Shown here: positions 25,022-33,765 of the stretch, piece by piece
Numbering within the stretch: position 1 is the stretch's first letter
Layout: each line of letters opens with the position of its first letter
NCBI GenBank assembly: GCA_015069385.1
Contig: SVIS01000005.1
Location: 1 to 64,000, forward strand
Source: Clostridiales bacterium
Lineage (GTDB): Bacteria > Bacillota > Clostridia > Christensenellales > UBA1242
DNA length: 64,000 nt
Direction of reading: 5' to 3'
Notes under the pieces: generated by a model
Seen by the model: only the letters and a program-made list of their open reading frames with translations
What the model was told of the DNA's origin: nothing
Databases searched by the model: none
Translations under genes and position numbers: made by a program

Positions 25022-27268
25022 ATGATAATTAACGGAACTATTGAAGAAATTATTTTTAGGAATGATGACAACGGATACACTGTTGCCGTTTTATCACACA
25101 AAGATAATGGATTTGATGAATATACGACAATTGTTGGCATTCTGCCAGATGCAAGGGTGGGCCAATGCCTTAAGTTAGAAGGAAAAATAATAAATTCTAA
25201 ATATGGCAAACAATTTAGTTTCACTAATGCAGAAATAGTGTACCCTAGTAGCATCTCAGGCATAAAAAAATATCTATCAAGCGGTTTAATTAAGGGCATT
25301 GGCCCAGTTACTGCAGGTTTGATTGTTGACGAGTTTAAAAATGATACATTAACCATAATAGAATATTCACCCGACAAACTGGCAAAAATTAAAGGAATAA
25401 GCAAAAATAAAGCATTGCAAATATCTCAAGCATACAATGATATAAAAAAAATGCAAAATAGTGTAATGTTTTTACAAGAATATAACATATCAACCAATAT
25501 GGCCATTAAAATTTTTAATACTTATGGCGATAAAACAATTGAATATGTTAAAACAAATCCATATAAATTAGTTGAAGATATAAAAGGAATTGGCTTTTTA
25601 ACTGCAGACACTATCGCTAAAAATATGGGAATTGCATCTAACTCCATGTTTAGAATTAGAGCGGGTATCGTGCACTGTTTGGAAGAAAATTGCGAAAAAA
25701 ACGGAAATACCTTTTTATATAAGGATATGTTATTAAAAGATTCTGCAATGCTATTAGGCTTAAACCTTGAAGCCAATCAAGAAAAAATTGAAGAAGCGCT
25801 CGTCAATATGGGTTTTGACAAGTTAATTTCTATGTTTAGAAACAAACAAGGCAGAGAAATTGTAATGCTTACACAATATTATTTTGTGGAAAGCGCCATA
25901 GCACAAAAACTCGCAAAATTAAATTTAACAGCAAAGACAACAAACAAAGATTTCTCCAAGCCCATAAATATATTTGAGCAATTAAATAAAATATGCTTTG
26001 ATGAGCAACAAAAAAGCGCAATAGAGAACTCATTGAAAGCAGGTGTAAGCGTAATTACCGGTGGACCAGGAACCGGCAAAACAACAATAGTTAAATGTAT
26101 TTTAAATATTTTGGAGCAAGAAGGCGAAAAAGTAATTTTGCTAGCACCAACCGGAAGAGCAAGTAAAAGATTATCAGAAAGCACAGGGCGCACAGCAAAA
26201 ACAATTCACAGAGGTCTTGAAATAAACTTTAAAGATGAAAAATCTACTTTCGTGCATAACGAACGAAATCCGCTTGAGGCAAATGCAGTTATTGTTGATG
26301 AGGTTTCCATGGTAGATGCCCACCTTATGAATTCTCTTTTAAAAGCATTAGCAAGTGACTGCAAACTTATTCTAGTAGGCGACAAAGACCAACTGCCAAG
26401 TGTTGGAGCCGGAAATGTTTTAAGCGATATACTTGCAAGCAAGATTATTCAAGTATCCTATTTGACCAAAATTTTCAGACAAGATGAAAAAAGTTTAATT
26501 GTTTCCAACGCACATTTAATTAATAATGGTGAAATGCCAATTATAGACAACACCTCTAATGATTTCTTTTTCGAATCACAACAAGAACCCATAGATATTA
26601 AGAATTCAATCATAGGCTTAATTACTAAGCGCCTACCAACTTTTACTAAATTAGAGCCATCAAAAATTCAAGTTTTAGCCCCGCTAAAAGCAGGCGCTAG
26701 CGGTGTTGAAAGTTTAAACAATAGTTTACAAGAAATAATAAACCCACTAAGTCCGGGACGTAGAGAAATTCATATTGGCAAAACAATTCTTAGAGAAGGC
26801 GACAAAGTAATGCAAACAAGCAATAATTATGATTTAACATGGACACGCAAAATTGGCCTTTTAACTGAAGAGGGAAGTGGAGTTTTTAATGGAGATATCG
26901 GCTATGTAGACAGAATATTTCCCGGTTCAGATGAAATTATTGTTTTATTTGAAGATGGCAGAGTATGCACATACCAAAAACCTGATGCTGAAGATCTTAC
27001 ACTTGCATACGCAATTACAATTCATAAAAGCCAAGGTAGTGAATTTGATGTTGTAGTTATCCCAATCATTGCCGGACCAAGCATTATTTTAACTAGGAAT
27101 CTTATTTATACAGCAATAACAAGAGCAAAAAAACTTGTAGTTCTTGTTGGTAGCAAAAAAAATTTGGCACGAATGGTAACTAACAAATATACCGCCGAGC
27201 GGCTTACAATGTTAAAAGATTTCTTAATAGAATCTAACGAAAAACTTAAACTACTTTACGATAATTAA
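25022..27268 (+). CDS. recD2: RecD2-type ATP-dependent 5'-3' DNA helicase
   Basis: 748 aa from MIINGTIEEIIF; the in-frame codons upstream lie inside the promoter. Order: an N-terminal OB-like domain (~1-75), helix-hairpin-helix repeats (SSGLIKGIGPVTAGLIV, LAKIKGISKNKALQI, LVEDIKGIGFLTADTIA), then the helicase core with Walker A TGGPGTGKTTIV, Walker B VIVDEVSMVDA, GDKDQLPSVGAGNVL, and the UvrD_C-like TIHKSQGSEFDVVV. RecD2 acts in DNA repair independently of RecBC. It appears to be translated from a leaderless message. Confidence 0.95.
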   Translation: MIINGTIEEIIFRNDDNGYTVAVLSHKDNGFDEYTTIVGILPDARVGQCLKLEGKIINSKYGKQFSFTNAEIVYPSSISGIKKYLSSGLIKGIGPVTAGLIVDEFKNDTLTIIEYSPDKLAKIKGISKNKALQISQAYNDIKKMQNSVMFLQEYNISTNMAIKIFNTYGDKTIEYVKTNPYKLVEDIKGIGFLTADTIAKNMGIASNSMFRIRAGIVHCLEENCEKNGNTFLYKDMLLKDSAMLLGLNLEANQEKIEEALVNMGFDKLISMFRNKQGREIVMLTQYYFVESAIAQKLAKLNLTAKTTNKDFSKPINIFEQLNKICFDEQQKSAIENSLKAGVSVITGGPGTGKTTIVKCILNILEQEGEKVILLAPTGRASKRLSESTGRTAKTIHRGLEINFKDEKSTFVHNERNPLEANAVIVDEVSMVDAHLMNSLLKALASDCKLILVGDKDQLPSVGAGNVLSDILASKIIQVSYLTKIFRQDEKSLIVSNAHLINNGEMPIIDNTSNDFFFESQQEPIDIKNSIIGLITKRLPTFTKLEPSKIQVLAPLKAGASGVESLNNSLQEIINPLSPGRREIHIGKTILREGDKVMQTSNNYDLTWTRKIGLLTEEGSGVFNGDIGYVDRIFPGSDEIIVLFEDGRVCTYQKPDAEDLTLAYAITIHKSQGSEFDVVVIPIIAGPSIILTRNLIYTAITRAKKLVVLVGSKKNLARMVTNKYTAERLTMLKDFLIESNEKLKLLYDN

Positions 27269-27303
27269 AAAAGAACATATTGTTAAAATATGTTCTTTTT
27301 TAT
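27269..27303. terminator. Bidirectional terminator of recD2 and nrnA
   Basis: Stem AAAAAAGAACATAT / ATATGTTCTTTTTT between the convergent genes. Confidence 0.9.
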
Positions 27304-27308
27304 AATAA

Positions 27309-28346
27309 TTATTCTTTATTTGTAGTTTCAGCATCACCATCACCACTAAATAATATTTCAACAATACTTTCAGGTGAATGATTTTTTAATTCTTCTTTAC
27401 ATGCCGCAATTAATGAATCAAACAACGAACCATACGTTCCAGCATATTGAAATGCCGCCACATGCTCATGACCGCCACCGCCCATTTTGGTTGCTATATC
27501 GGCTACGTTAATTGTATTTTTGCCTCTTAAACTAACATAATATGAATCATCTTCTTGTTTAATTGCCAAAATTGCAATATCAACACCTTTAATTTCTATA
27601 CCATGATTCACAATACCTACGGTATCATCAAAGGTTGCCTCACAACTAGCCAAATCGCCTTTTGTAAGTTTCATATAAGCAATTCGATCATCTTGATAAA
27701 ATTTAAGCGAATCTAATGCTTTTTTTAGCAAAAATGCTTTATTTTTTGTGTTATTCTTAAAAAAATGTTCATTTAAGGCATCTAAATTAATTTTACGCTC
27801 TAACATCTCGGCAATAATCTTGTGTGTTCTTGTAGTAATTGCTCCTTGAGTTAAATTGTTAGTATCGGTAATAATTCCAGAATAAATTAAACTACAAACA
27901 TCATCGTTCATAATAAAATTTTTAAATTTAAACAAAAGATATAATGCTTCGCAAGTTGAAGATGTTTTTAAAACCAAATTATTATCAGCAAATTCATCAT
28001 TAGTAATATGATGGTCAATATTTACACGCATAGCGCAAGAATTAAACATTTCTTCATATTTTCCAAGTCTATTTGAATTTGCACAATCAAGCGCAATGCC
28101 GAGTTCATAATTATTACAGCGCTGAAAGTTATGCACAGCACCTTTAATAATTACATTATTTACTTCACCGATTTCATCATAATCAAAGAATAAATCAACA
28201 ATTTTATCATCACCATAATTGGCTTTAATTATTTTTTTAAGTGCCACTGCCGAGGCAAGCGCATCAGCATCGGGTGCCATATGCGAAAAAATGGCAATAT
28301 TTGTACTGTTTTTAATACTTTCTAGGCACTTTATAAGTGACCTCAT
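27309..28346 (-). CDS. nrnA: DHH/DHHA1 phosphoesterase, NrnA-like (oligoribonuclease / pAp phosphatase)
   Basis: 345 aa from MRSLIKCLES, which has AAGGAGA upstream; the 9 codons before it belong to the leader. DHH-family motifs in order: SHMAPDADALASAVAL (motif I), GIALDCANSNRLG (II), NIDHHITND (III, DHH), SGIITDTNNL (IV), and the DHHA1 C-terminal KMGGGGHEHVAAF. NrnA degrades nanoRNAs of 2-5 nt and dephosphorylates pAp. I cannot separate it by eye from c-di-AMP-cleaving paralogues, but size and the lack of other domains fit NrnA. Confidence 0.88.
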   Translation of the reverse strand: MRSLIKCLESIKNSTNIAIFSHMAPDADALASAVALKKIIKANYGDDKIVDLFFDYDEIGEVNNVIIKGAVHNFQRCNNYELGIALDCANSNRLGKYEEMFNSCAMRVNIDHHITNDEFADNNLVLKTSSTCEALYLLFKFKNFIMNDDVCSLIYSGIITDTNNLTQGAITTRTHKIIAEMLERKINLDALNEHFFKNNTKNKAFLLKKALDSLKFYQDDRIAYMKLTKGDLASCEATFDDTVGIVNHGIEIKGVDIAILAIKQEDDSYYVSLRGKNTINVADIATKMGGGGHEHVAAFQYAGTYGSLFDSLIAACKEELKNHSPESIVEILFSGDGDAETTNKE

Positions 28347-28517
28347 AAATTTCTCCTTTTTTATAAAAACCAAGACATTTTATCACATATACCACAATAT
28401 GTCAAATAATGCAAAAATGCCAACCATGTCACAATATTTTAACGCTTAATATTAATTGCAACAAACATTATTTTCACTTTTGTTTTATAAAAATATAAAA
28501 AAATTGTTTTAAAAAGT

Positions 28518-28545
28518 TTGATTACTAATAAAAAAATGATACAAT
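28518..28545 (+). promoter_or_regulatory. Promoter of the coiled-coil lipoprotein gene
   Basis: TTGATT (28518-28523), 16 bp, TACAAT (28540-28545), then a TAGGAGG ribosome site before the ATG at 28570. Confidence 0.65.
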
Positions 28546-28569
28546 ATAAGCATATTAGGAGGTAAAAAT

Positions 28570-29559
28570 ATGAAAAAATTTATTACATGCTTCTTGGCTA
28601 TTTGCTTAATTGTTCCTTTCGCATTCTTGCTTTCCGGATGCGGAGAACAACCACCACAAAACTCTGTTACACTTTCTGTTAATCCAGAGTTAACATTTGT
28701 TTTAGATGGTAACGATAATGTGCTTAGTATATCTTATGGCAACTCAGATGCCGGCACCATTTTTGCAAACGTAAATTTTGTAGGCATGAATGTTGATGAT
28801 GCCATTCAAAAATTCTTAGAACAAAGCGCAATTAGTGGTCACGTTTATTTATCTGGTGATGTAGTAACTGTTGAAGTAAACGGCATAAACGAAGAAAAAA
28901 TTACCGCTCTTCAAAATTTAGCAAAAACCCAAGTTGAAGAAGTTTTTAACAACCTTGGCGTAACTGTAGAAGTTAACATTGCTGAACTTACTGAAACTGC
29001 TAGAAAACAAGCCCTTATTGCAACCGCTGGCCTTTTAGCCCCAGAAAAAACTGAAACCGAACTTAACGAAATGACTAATGAACAACTTCTAAAACTTATT
29101 AACGATAAACAAAAAGAATACGAAGGCCTTGTTTATTCTCAAATCGCTGAAATTCAAGATGAATTTTCAACCGCACAAAACGCAGCACTTCAAGCAATTC
29201 AACAAGCAAAAGCACAAGTTGAAAGTTTAGAACAACAAATAAATGAAATGCTTGAACAATATGGCGATTTAATTCCAGATGCAATAAGAACACAAATTGA
29301 AACAACTCGTCAAACTATTGAAACTCAACAAAGACAAATTGAAGAACAAGTAAACTCTCTTTTAGAAGTTTTCAAACAAACCATTAACAATGCAAAAGCA
29401 CAAGCTGAAGCAGCAAAAGCACAACTTGTTCAACAATTTAATGCACAGGTTGAAGCAACAAAAGTTGATTTTATTGCCCATTTAGACGCTGCTCTTGCAA
29501 ACGAAACATTAACTCAAGCACAATACGACTATTGGAAAGCATTAGTTGAAAACAACTAA
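28570..29559 (+). CDS. Lipoprotein with RsgI-middle-like domain and long coiled coil
   Basis: 329 aa. Lipoprotein signal with lipobox LSGC (C24). Residues ~34-105 (VTLSVNPELTFVLDGNDNVL, then FVGMNVDDAIQKF) match the pattern of the extracellular middle domain of RsgI-type anti-sigma factors (conserved NP, N/D-x-V, and a helix with DDAI). Residues ~135-320 are a Gln/Glu/Ala-rich coiled coil without Cys. Unlike RsgI there is no cytosolic anti-sigma part and no TM helix, so it may act as a free surface or envelope sensor or scaffold. Strong AGGAGG site; monocistronic. Confidence 0.65.
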   Translation: MKKFITCFLAICLIVPFAFLLSGCGEQPPQNSVTLSVNPELTFVLDGNDNVLSISYGNSDAGTIFANVNFVGMNVDDAIQKFLEQSAISGHVYLSGDVVTVEVNGINEEKITALQNLAKTQVEEVFNNLGVTVEVNIAELTETARKQALIATAGLLAPEKTETELNEMTNEQLLKLINDKQKEYEGLVYSQIAEIQDEFSTAQNAALQAIQQAKAQVESLEQQINEMLEQYGDLIPDAIRTQIETTRQTIETQQRQIEEQVNSLLEVFKQTINNAKAQAEAAKAQLVQQFNAQVEATKVDFIAHLDAALANETLTQAQYDYWKALVENN

Positions 29560-29626
29560 ATACAACTTAATATTTAATTAAATTGCAAATTTTTTGCTTA
29601 TTAATAACCAATAAATTTGGTAATAT

Positions 29627-29655
29627 AAAAGAATGGTTTAGTAACCATTCTTTTT
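29627..29655. terminator. Terminator between convergent genes
   Basis: Stem AAAAGAATGGTT / AACCATTCTTTTT, ending in the stop codon region of the radC-like gene. Confidence 0.8.
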
Positions 29656-30397
29656 ATTTTAAATATTTTTTAGAGTTGCAAAAATAACTTTCATCTAAAT
29701 CGGAATTTAAATATATCTTATTTTGTTTTAAAGAATAATAATCTTCTTCGCCTATTATAACATTTTCTACCAACACAATAGATAACGCATTAATTATTTT
29801 TCCTAAAGCCTCAAATGTTTCAATATCTCCTACCGAAGGCGCAGAACTATGGTGCGGGTGAGTATGAGCAAATATACAAAAATTAGTTTTATGTTGCAAT
29901 AAATAATCTGTAACATCGTTTATGTTTAAACTTATTAAAGCGTGACTTACTCCTTTAAAAATCTTATATTGTTTAACAGTATAATTTTTGTTTAATATTA
30001 ATACAACAAATTGTTCGTTATCAGATGGTGGTATAATTGTTTTTAAATAAAACAATAAATTTTTTAATGTTCCCACATACGGCTTTTTACCAAAAATTGC
30101 CTTGTTATACATATACGCAGTTGCCGCCATAAATCTTAAAAATCGTGCAGTTTGTTCACCTACACCATTAACATTCATTAAAGCCGAAAGGTTAGCATTA
30201 AATATTTCATCTATACTACCAAATTCTTTTAAAAGAGAATGAGCAATAGGGTTAGTATCGGCTCTTGGAATTACAAAAGTTAAAAGATATTCTAAAAAAT
30301 GTAATTCATCTAAATTAAAAATGCCTAATTTATCAATATTTTTTCTTAATCTTTCTCTATGCCCCGAATGCATATTCTTTTCTTCATTTATTTTCAT
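29654..30397 (-). CDS. radC: RadC-family JAB/MPN+ domain protein
   Basis: 247 aa. N-terminal helix-hairpin-helix half (MNVNGVGEQTARFLRF), then the RadC JAMM metalloprotease-like half with HTHPHHSSAPSVGDIETF, which keeps the metal-binding HxH and the later Ser/Asp residues. RadC proteins were linked to DNA repair historically; the real role is unsettled. Homologues commonly start MHxGHRxRL, so translation may begin at MHSGHRERLRKN (30373) rather than at 30397; neither has a good ribosome site. Confidence 0.82.
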   Translation of the reverse strand: MKINEEKNMHSGHRERLRKNIDKLGIFNLDELHFLEYLLTFVIPRADTNPIAHSLLKEFGSIDEIFNANLSALMNVNGVGEQTARFLRFMAATAYMYNKAIFGKKPYVGTLKNLLFYLKTIIPPSDNEQFVVLILNKNYTVKQYKIFKGVSHALISLNINDVTDYLLQHKTNFCIFAHTHPHHSSAPSVGDIETFEALGKIINALSIVLVENVIIGEEDYYSLKQNKIYLNSDLDESYFCNSKKYLK

Positions 30398-30462
30398 ACA
30401 TATAATTTTAACATATATTGCTTTTTACGCAAAAATGTTTGTCGAAATTTGTCATAAAAATA

Positions 30463-31158
30463 TTACTTTTTTATTTTCTTTAATAATTCTTTTTGCTCAC
30501 CTAAAATTCTAAAAGACTCTATTGCTTTTTGAATAGCCTTATTATGTGTAAATAAATCAATATCTGTCGTTTGTAAAAAATTATATGTTTTAGTAAAATT
30601 TTTAATTAAACAATACGAAATTAACCACGCATTTGCCATTTTTACATAATAAAAGTCCAATTTGACATTTTTTATAATTTCTAAAATTTGTTCCAAATAT
30701 TCTTCATTAATATAATAATTTAAAAGCATCACTAAAGCGAATCTAACTTCAAATTCCTTTCCACTTTGCAAAAAATATAAAATAATTTGAAATATTTCTT
30801 TTAAATATTTTTTGGTTATTTTTAAACTACTACAAAAATTATCACAAACAGCCCAATTACTTATACTGGGAACAAAATTAAAAATATATTTTTTTAAAGC
30901 ACTAAAATCAAGTTTTTTATTAAGCCCAATTAAAATACTTTTTAATAAATACTGTTCTAAATAATCTTGAGATATATTTAGAATTAAATAATCTAAATCA
31001 TATTGCAAACTTAATTGTTTGGCATATTTTTTTAACAATGGCAGCCTAACCCCAATAGAAGGTAAAGCATTGTCGTTTACAATTTTATCATTAAATTCTT
31101 TGTACTTTATATCTTGCATACTTTGCATTTTTTTTATAATGTCAGAATTAATATCCAT
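30463..31158 (-). CDS. DNA alkylation repair protein, AlkD-like HEAT-repeat fold
   Basis: 231 aa, all helical. Family landmarks: GVRLPLLKKYAKQL near the N-terminus, SISNWAVCDNFCSSL in the middle (conserved W, D), then FEVRFALVMLLNYYI, YYVKMANAWLISYCL, and the C-terminal THNKAIQKAIESFRI. AlkD-type enzymes excise bulky or cationic alkylated bases without base flipping. Ribosome site AGAGGT. It lies upstream of the radC-like gene on the same strand (65 bp gap). Confidence 0.85.
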   Translation of the reverse strand: MDINSDIIKKMQSMQDIKYKEFNDKIVNDNALPSIGVRLPLLKKYAKQLSLQYDLDYLILNISQDYLEQYLLKSILIGLNKKLDFSALKKYIFNFVPSISNWAVCDNFCSSLKITKKYLKEIFQIILYFLQSGKEFEVRFALVMLLNYYINEEYLEQILEIIKNVKLDFYYVKMANAWLISYCLIKNFTKTYNFLQTTDIDLFTHNKAIQKAIESFRILGEQKELLKKIKK

Positions 31159-31242
31159 AAAAATACCTCTTTAAATATTTTAACATAACTTGATTAAATT
31201 TAAAAAATAATGTAAACTTTTATAGAAAAAATAGAGGTCAAA

Positions 31243-31926
31243 ATGAAAAAAAGTTTTATATTTATTAATATATTAATGTGTCTTGCCGTAATGATTGGCG
31301 ATTTTTGTTACATGAAATATGGAACAATTTTAATTAAAGGTATTGCTAGTGGATTATTCGTTTTAACCGGAATAATAAACTTAATTTATTGTATAAAAAA
31401 CAAACTAAGTTTAAAATTTCCAATTTTTCTTGTGTGCGCACTATTTATAGCCATGCTTGGTGACATATTTTTAAATATTGAATTTATTGTAGGTGGAATT
31501 ATTTTTGCAATAGGGCATGTTATATTTATTGTTGCATATTGTATGCTTCATAAATTTAAATGGTTAGATTTAATATTTATGGCATCAGTTTTAATACCTT
31601 CAATTTTAATTGTATTATTTTTACCTAGTTTAAACTTTTCAGATATATCACTTAAAGTATTATGCATTTGCTATGCAGCCATCATTTCAGTAATGGTTGG
31701 CAAAAGTTTATCGAATCTTTTTAGACAAAAAAGTTTTTTAAATCTAAACATATTAATTGGCAGTATCTTGTTTTTTGTGTCTGATTTAATGTTATTGTTG
31801 TCTAAATTTGCAAAAGTACCTAACACTGGCACAGTTTGCTTGTTAACATATTACCCAGCACTTTTCTTACTTGCATTTTCTATTTTCTTTTTTGCTGATG
31901 AAAAACTTGAAACAAACCATAACTGA
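31243..31926 (+). CDS. YhhN family membrane protein (lysoplasmalogenase-like)
   Basis: 227 aa with about eight TM helices covering nearly the whole length. Conserved YhhN positions: AMLGDIFLN (first Asp), FAIGHVIFIVAY (GH), and GSILFFVSDLML (second Asp). The eukaryotic member TMEM86B hydrolyses lysoplasmalogen; bacterial members are assumed to act on similar ether lipids. The conserved Asp pair is intact. Ribosome site AGAGGT. Confidence 0.85.
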   Translation: MKKSFIFINILMCLAVMIGDFCYMKYGTILIKGIASGLFVLTGIINLIYCIKNKLSLKFPIFLVCALFIAMLGDIFLNIEFIVGGIIFAIGHVIFIVAYCMLHKFKWLDLIFMASVLIPSILIVLFLPSLNFSDISLKVLCICYAAIISVMVGKSLSNLFRQKSFLNLNILIGSILFFVSDLMLLLSKFAKVPNTGTVCLLTYYPALFLLAFSIFFFADEKLETNHN

Positions 31927-32015
31927 TTAACTTAATAATTGGCAATTTATACAGATACAAATATTGTGTCTGTTTTTTAACGATAAAAAATCTACCAGTG
32001 TTCGACAAAAATCTC

Positions 32016-32044
32016 TTGAATAGTGACACTAATTAGTGTAAAAT
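32016..32044 (+). promoter_or_regulatory. Promoter with a 14-bp perfect palindrome in the spacer
   Basis: TTGAAT (32016-32021), 17 bp, TAAAAT (32039-32044). The palindrome ACACTAATTAGTGT (32026-32039) fills the spacer, a typical repressor position. The downstream gene starts with an XRE domain, so autorepression is likely. Confidence 0.7.
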
Positions 32045-32069
32045 GCATATGTAAAGCGAGGAGGAAATT

Positions 32070-33380
32070 ATGAGAGACTATAACTACGGGAATTATTTAT
32101 TATCACTAAGAGAAAAGTCGGGATTAAGCCAAAAAGAGTTGGCAGCAAAACTTGGTATAACAAACAAAGCCGTATCTAAGTGGGAAAACGGCAATGCAAA
32201 ACCCGGCTTAGAACAACTTATAGCTCTAGCAGAAATTTATGGCGAGCCTTTAGAAAATTTAGCAAAAATGCAAATTAAAAAACAAGGGAAACAAATTACA
32301 AAAATAGTTGTAACCGGTGGTCCATGTGCAGGCAAAAGCACTGCACTAAATTGGATTCGAGAAACGTTTTCTAAAAAAGGTTATGCTGTTTTGTTTATAT
32401 CCGAAGGCCCAACCGATTTAATAAATGGAGGAGTTGCTCCATGGACTTGCAAAAGCACAATAGACTTTCAAACAACAGTTTTAAAATTACAATACGAACG
32501 TGAAAAAATTTTTGAAAATGCAGCAATGAATATTGCCGGCTACGACAAAGTTTTAATAGTGTGCGATCGTGGTCTTATGGACAGCAAAGCGTATGTAAAT
32601 GAATATGAATTTATGCAAATTTTAAAAAGACTTAACTTATCAGAAACAGAAATACGAGATAATTATGATGGAGTTTTTCATTTAGTTACTGCAGCAATTG
32701 GGGCAGAGGAGTTTTACTCAAGCGAAAACAATAAAGCAAGATACGAAACAGCAACAGAAGCAGCCGCTGTAGACAGACGCACTTTAAATGCATGGACAGG
32801 GCATCCACATTTAAGAGTGATTGACAATAATACTGATTTTAATTCTAAAATGAAAAATCTTCTTAGCGAAATAAGTGCACTTCTTGGAGAGCCTGAACCT
32901 TATGAAATTGAAAGAAAATATTTAATAGAAATGCCAAATATTGCAAAACTTGAAAAAATTTTTGGTGCCAAAAAATTAGATATAATTCAAACTTATTTAA
33001 AATCTACAAATGGTGATGAAATTAGAGTGCGCCAACGTGGACAAGATGGTGACTATGTATACTACCAAACAACCAAAAAAACTATAAATAATTTAAAACG
33101 TATAGAGGTTGAAAAGCGTTTGAGCAAAGACGAATATTTAAACTTAATTATGCAAGCCGATACCAACAAAAAACAAATTCGAAAAACAAGATATTGCTTT
33201 GTATATAATAATCAATATTTAGAATTGGATATATATCCTTTTTGGCAAGATAAAGCAATATTAGAAATTGAACTTTCTTCTGAAAACCAACAGGTAAACA
33301 TTCCAAAAGATATTAAAGTTATTAAAGAAGTAACCCAAGATATTACATATAAAAACTTTTCGTTAGCAGATATAATATAA
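32070..33380 (+). CDS. XRE HTH - AAA ATPase - CYTH triphosphate tunnel fusion protein
   Basis: 436 aa with three parts. Residues ~8-62 are an XRE helix-turn-helix (LSQKELAAKLGITNKAVSKWENG). Residues ~77-270 are a P-loop NTPase (TGGPCAGKST, 82-91, and VLIVCDRGLMDS) of the AAA_28 type. Residues ~278-432 are a CYTH/triphosphate tunnel domain with the exact ExExK signature (EIERK, 279-283) and alternating basic/acidic strands (EIRVRQRG, LELDIYPFW, ILEIELSSE). AAA_28-CYTH pairs occur in TTD14-like proteins; the added DNA-binding domain suggests a nucleotide- or triphosphate-sensing regulator. Strong AGGAGG site. First gene of a two-gene operon. Confidence 0.85.
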   Translation: MRDYNYGNYLLSLREKSGLSQKELAAKLGITNKAVSKWENGNAKPGLEQLIALAEIYGEPLENLAKMQIKKQGKQITKIVVTGGPCAGKSTALNWIRETFSKKGYAVLFISEGPTDLINGGVAPWTCKSTIDFQTTVLKLQYEREKIFENAAMNIAGYDKVLIVCDRGLMDSKAYVNEYEFMQILKRLNLSETEIRDNYDGVFHLVTAAIGAEEFYSSENNKARYETATEAAAVDRRTLNAWTGHPHLRVIDNNTDFNSKMKNLLSEISALLGEPEPYEIERKYLIEMPNIAKLEKIFGAKKLDIIQTYLKSTNGDEIRVRQRGQDGDYVYYQTTKKTINNLKRIEVEKRLSKDEYLNLIMQADTNKKQIRKTRYCFVYNNQYLELDIYPFWQDKAILEIELSSENQQVNIPKDIKVIKEVTQDITYKNFSLADII

Positions 33381-33393
33381 AAGGAGTTAATTA

Positions 33394-33735
33394 ATGAGTA
33401 ATACCATACCAACATATATTTTAAAATGCGATAAACTTGTGGCAATTTGTATGTACAAATTGAAAAAAACTTGGGTAAGTTTAGATGAAATATATACCGA
33501 ATTTATAAATATAAATAAAAAACTACATAAAAAATATCCTGGTAGTTTTGCACTTTATTCTAATATTTACATAAAAGAAATGCTACATGATTACAACGAT
33601 GTATTTGTTAAGCATGACAATATTATTTGCCTGCACGGGAACAAAAATTTATCATATTTAGAAAAACATATTCTTTCATATATGCAATACGATTTATTAA
33701 AATTGACTTTACAAAATGAAGAATTAACTAAATAA
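33394..33735 (+). CDS. Hypothetical protein, 113 aa, in operon with the HTH-AAA-CYTH gene
   Basis: I do not recognise it. It is a basic, Tyr- and Lys-rich soluble protein, probably helical, with no signal peptide. It follows the fusion protein by 13 bp with its own AAAGGAG site and shares its promoter and terminator, so a functional link is likely. Confidence 0.65.
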   Translation: MSNTIPTYILKCDKLVAICMYKLKKTWVSLDEIYTEFININKKLHKKYPGSFALYSNIYIKEMLHDYNDVFVKHDNIICLHGNKNLSYLEKHILSYMQYDLLKLTLQNEELTK

Positions 33736-33763
33736 AAAGAACTCTTAATTTAGAGTTCTTTTT
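33734..33763. terminator. Bidirectional terminator
   Basis: Perfect stem AAAAAGAACTCT / AGAGTTCTTTTT between the HTH-AAA-CYTH operon and the convergent ABC operon. Confidence 0.9.
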
Positions 33764-33765
33764 AT

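Noticed and set aside
30439-32008. Additional 0A boxes at 30439-30446 and 32001-32008
   Set aside because: About two such 8-mers are expected by chance in 64 kb of this composition; the first sits near the radC-like gene and has no promoter context. Kept only as a note.
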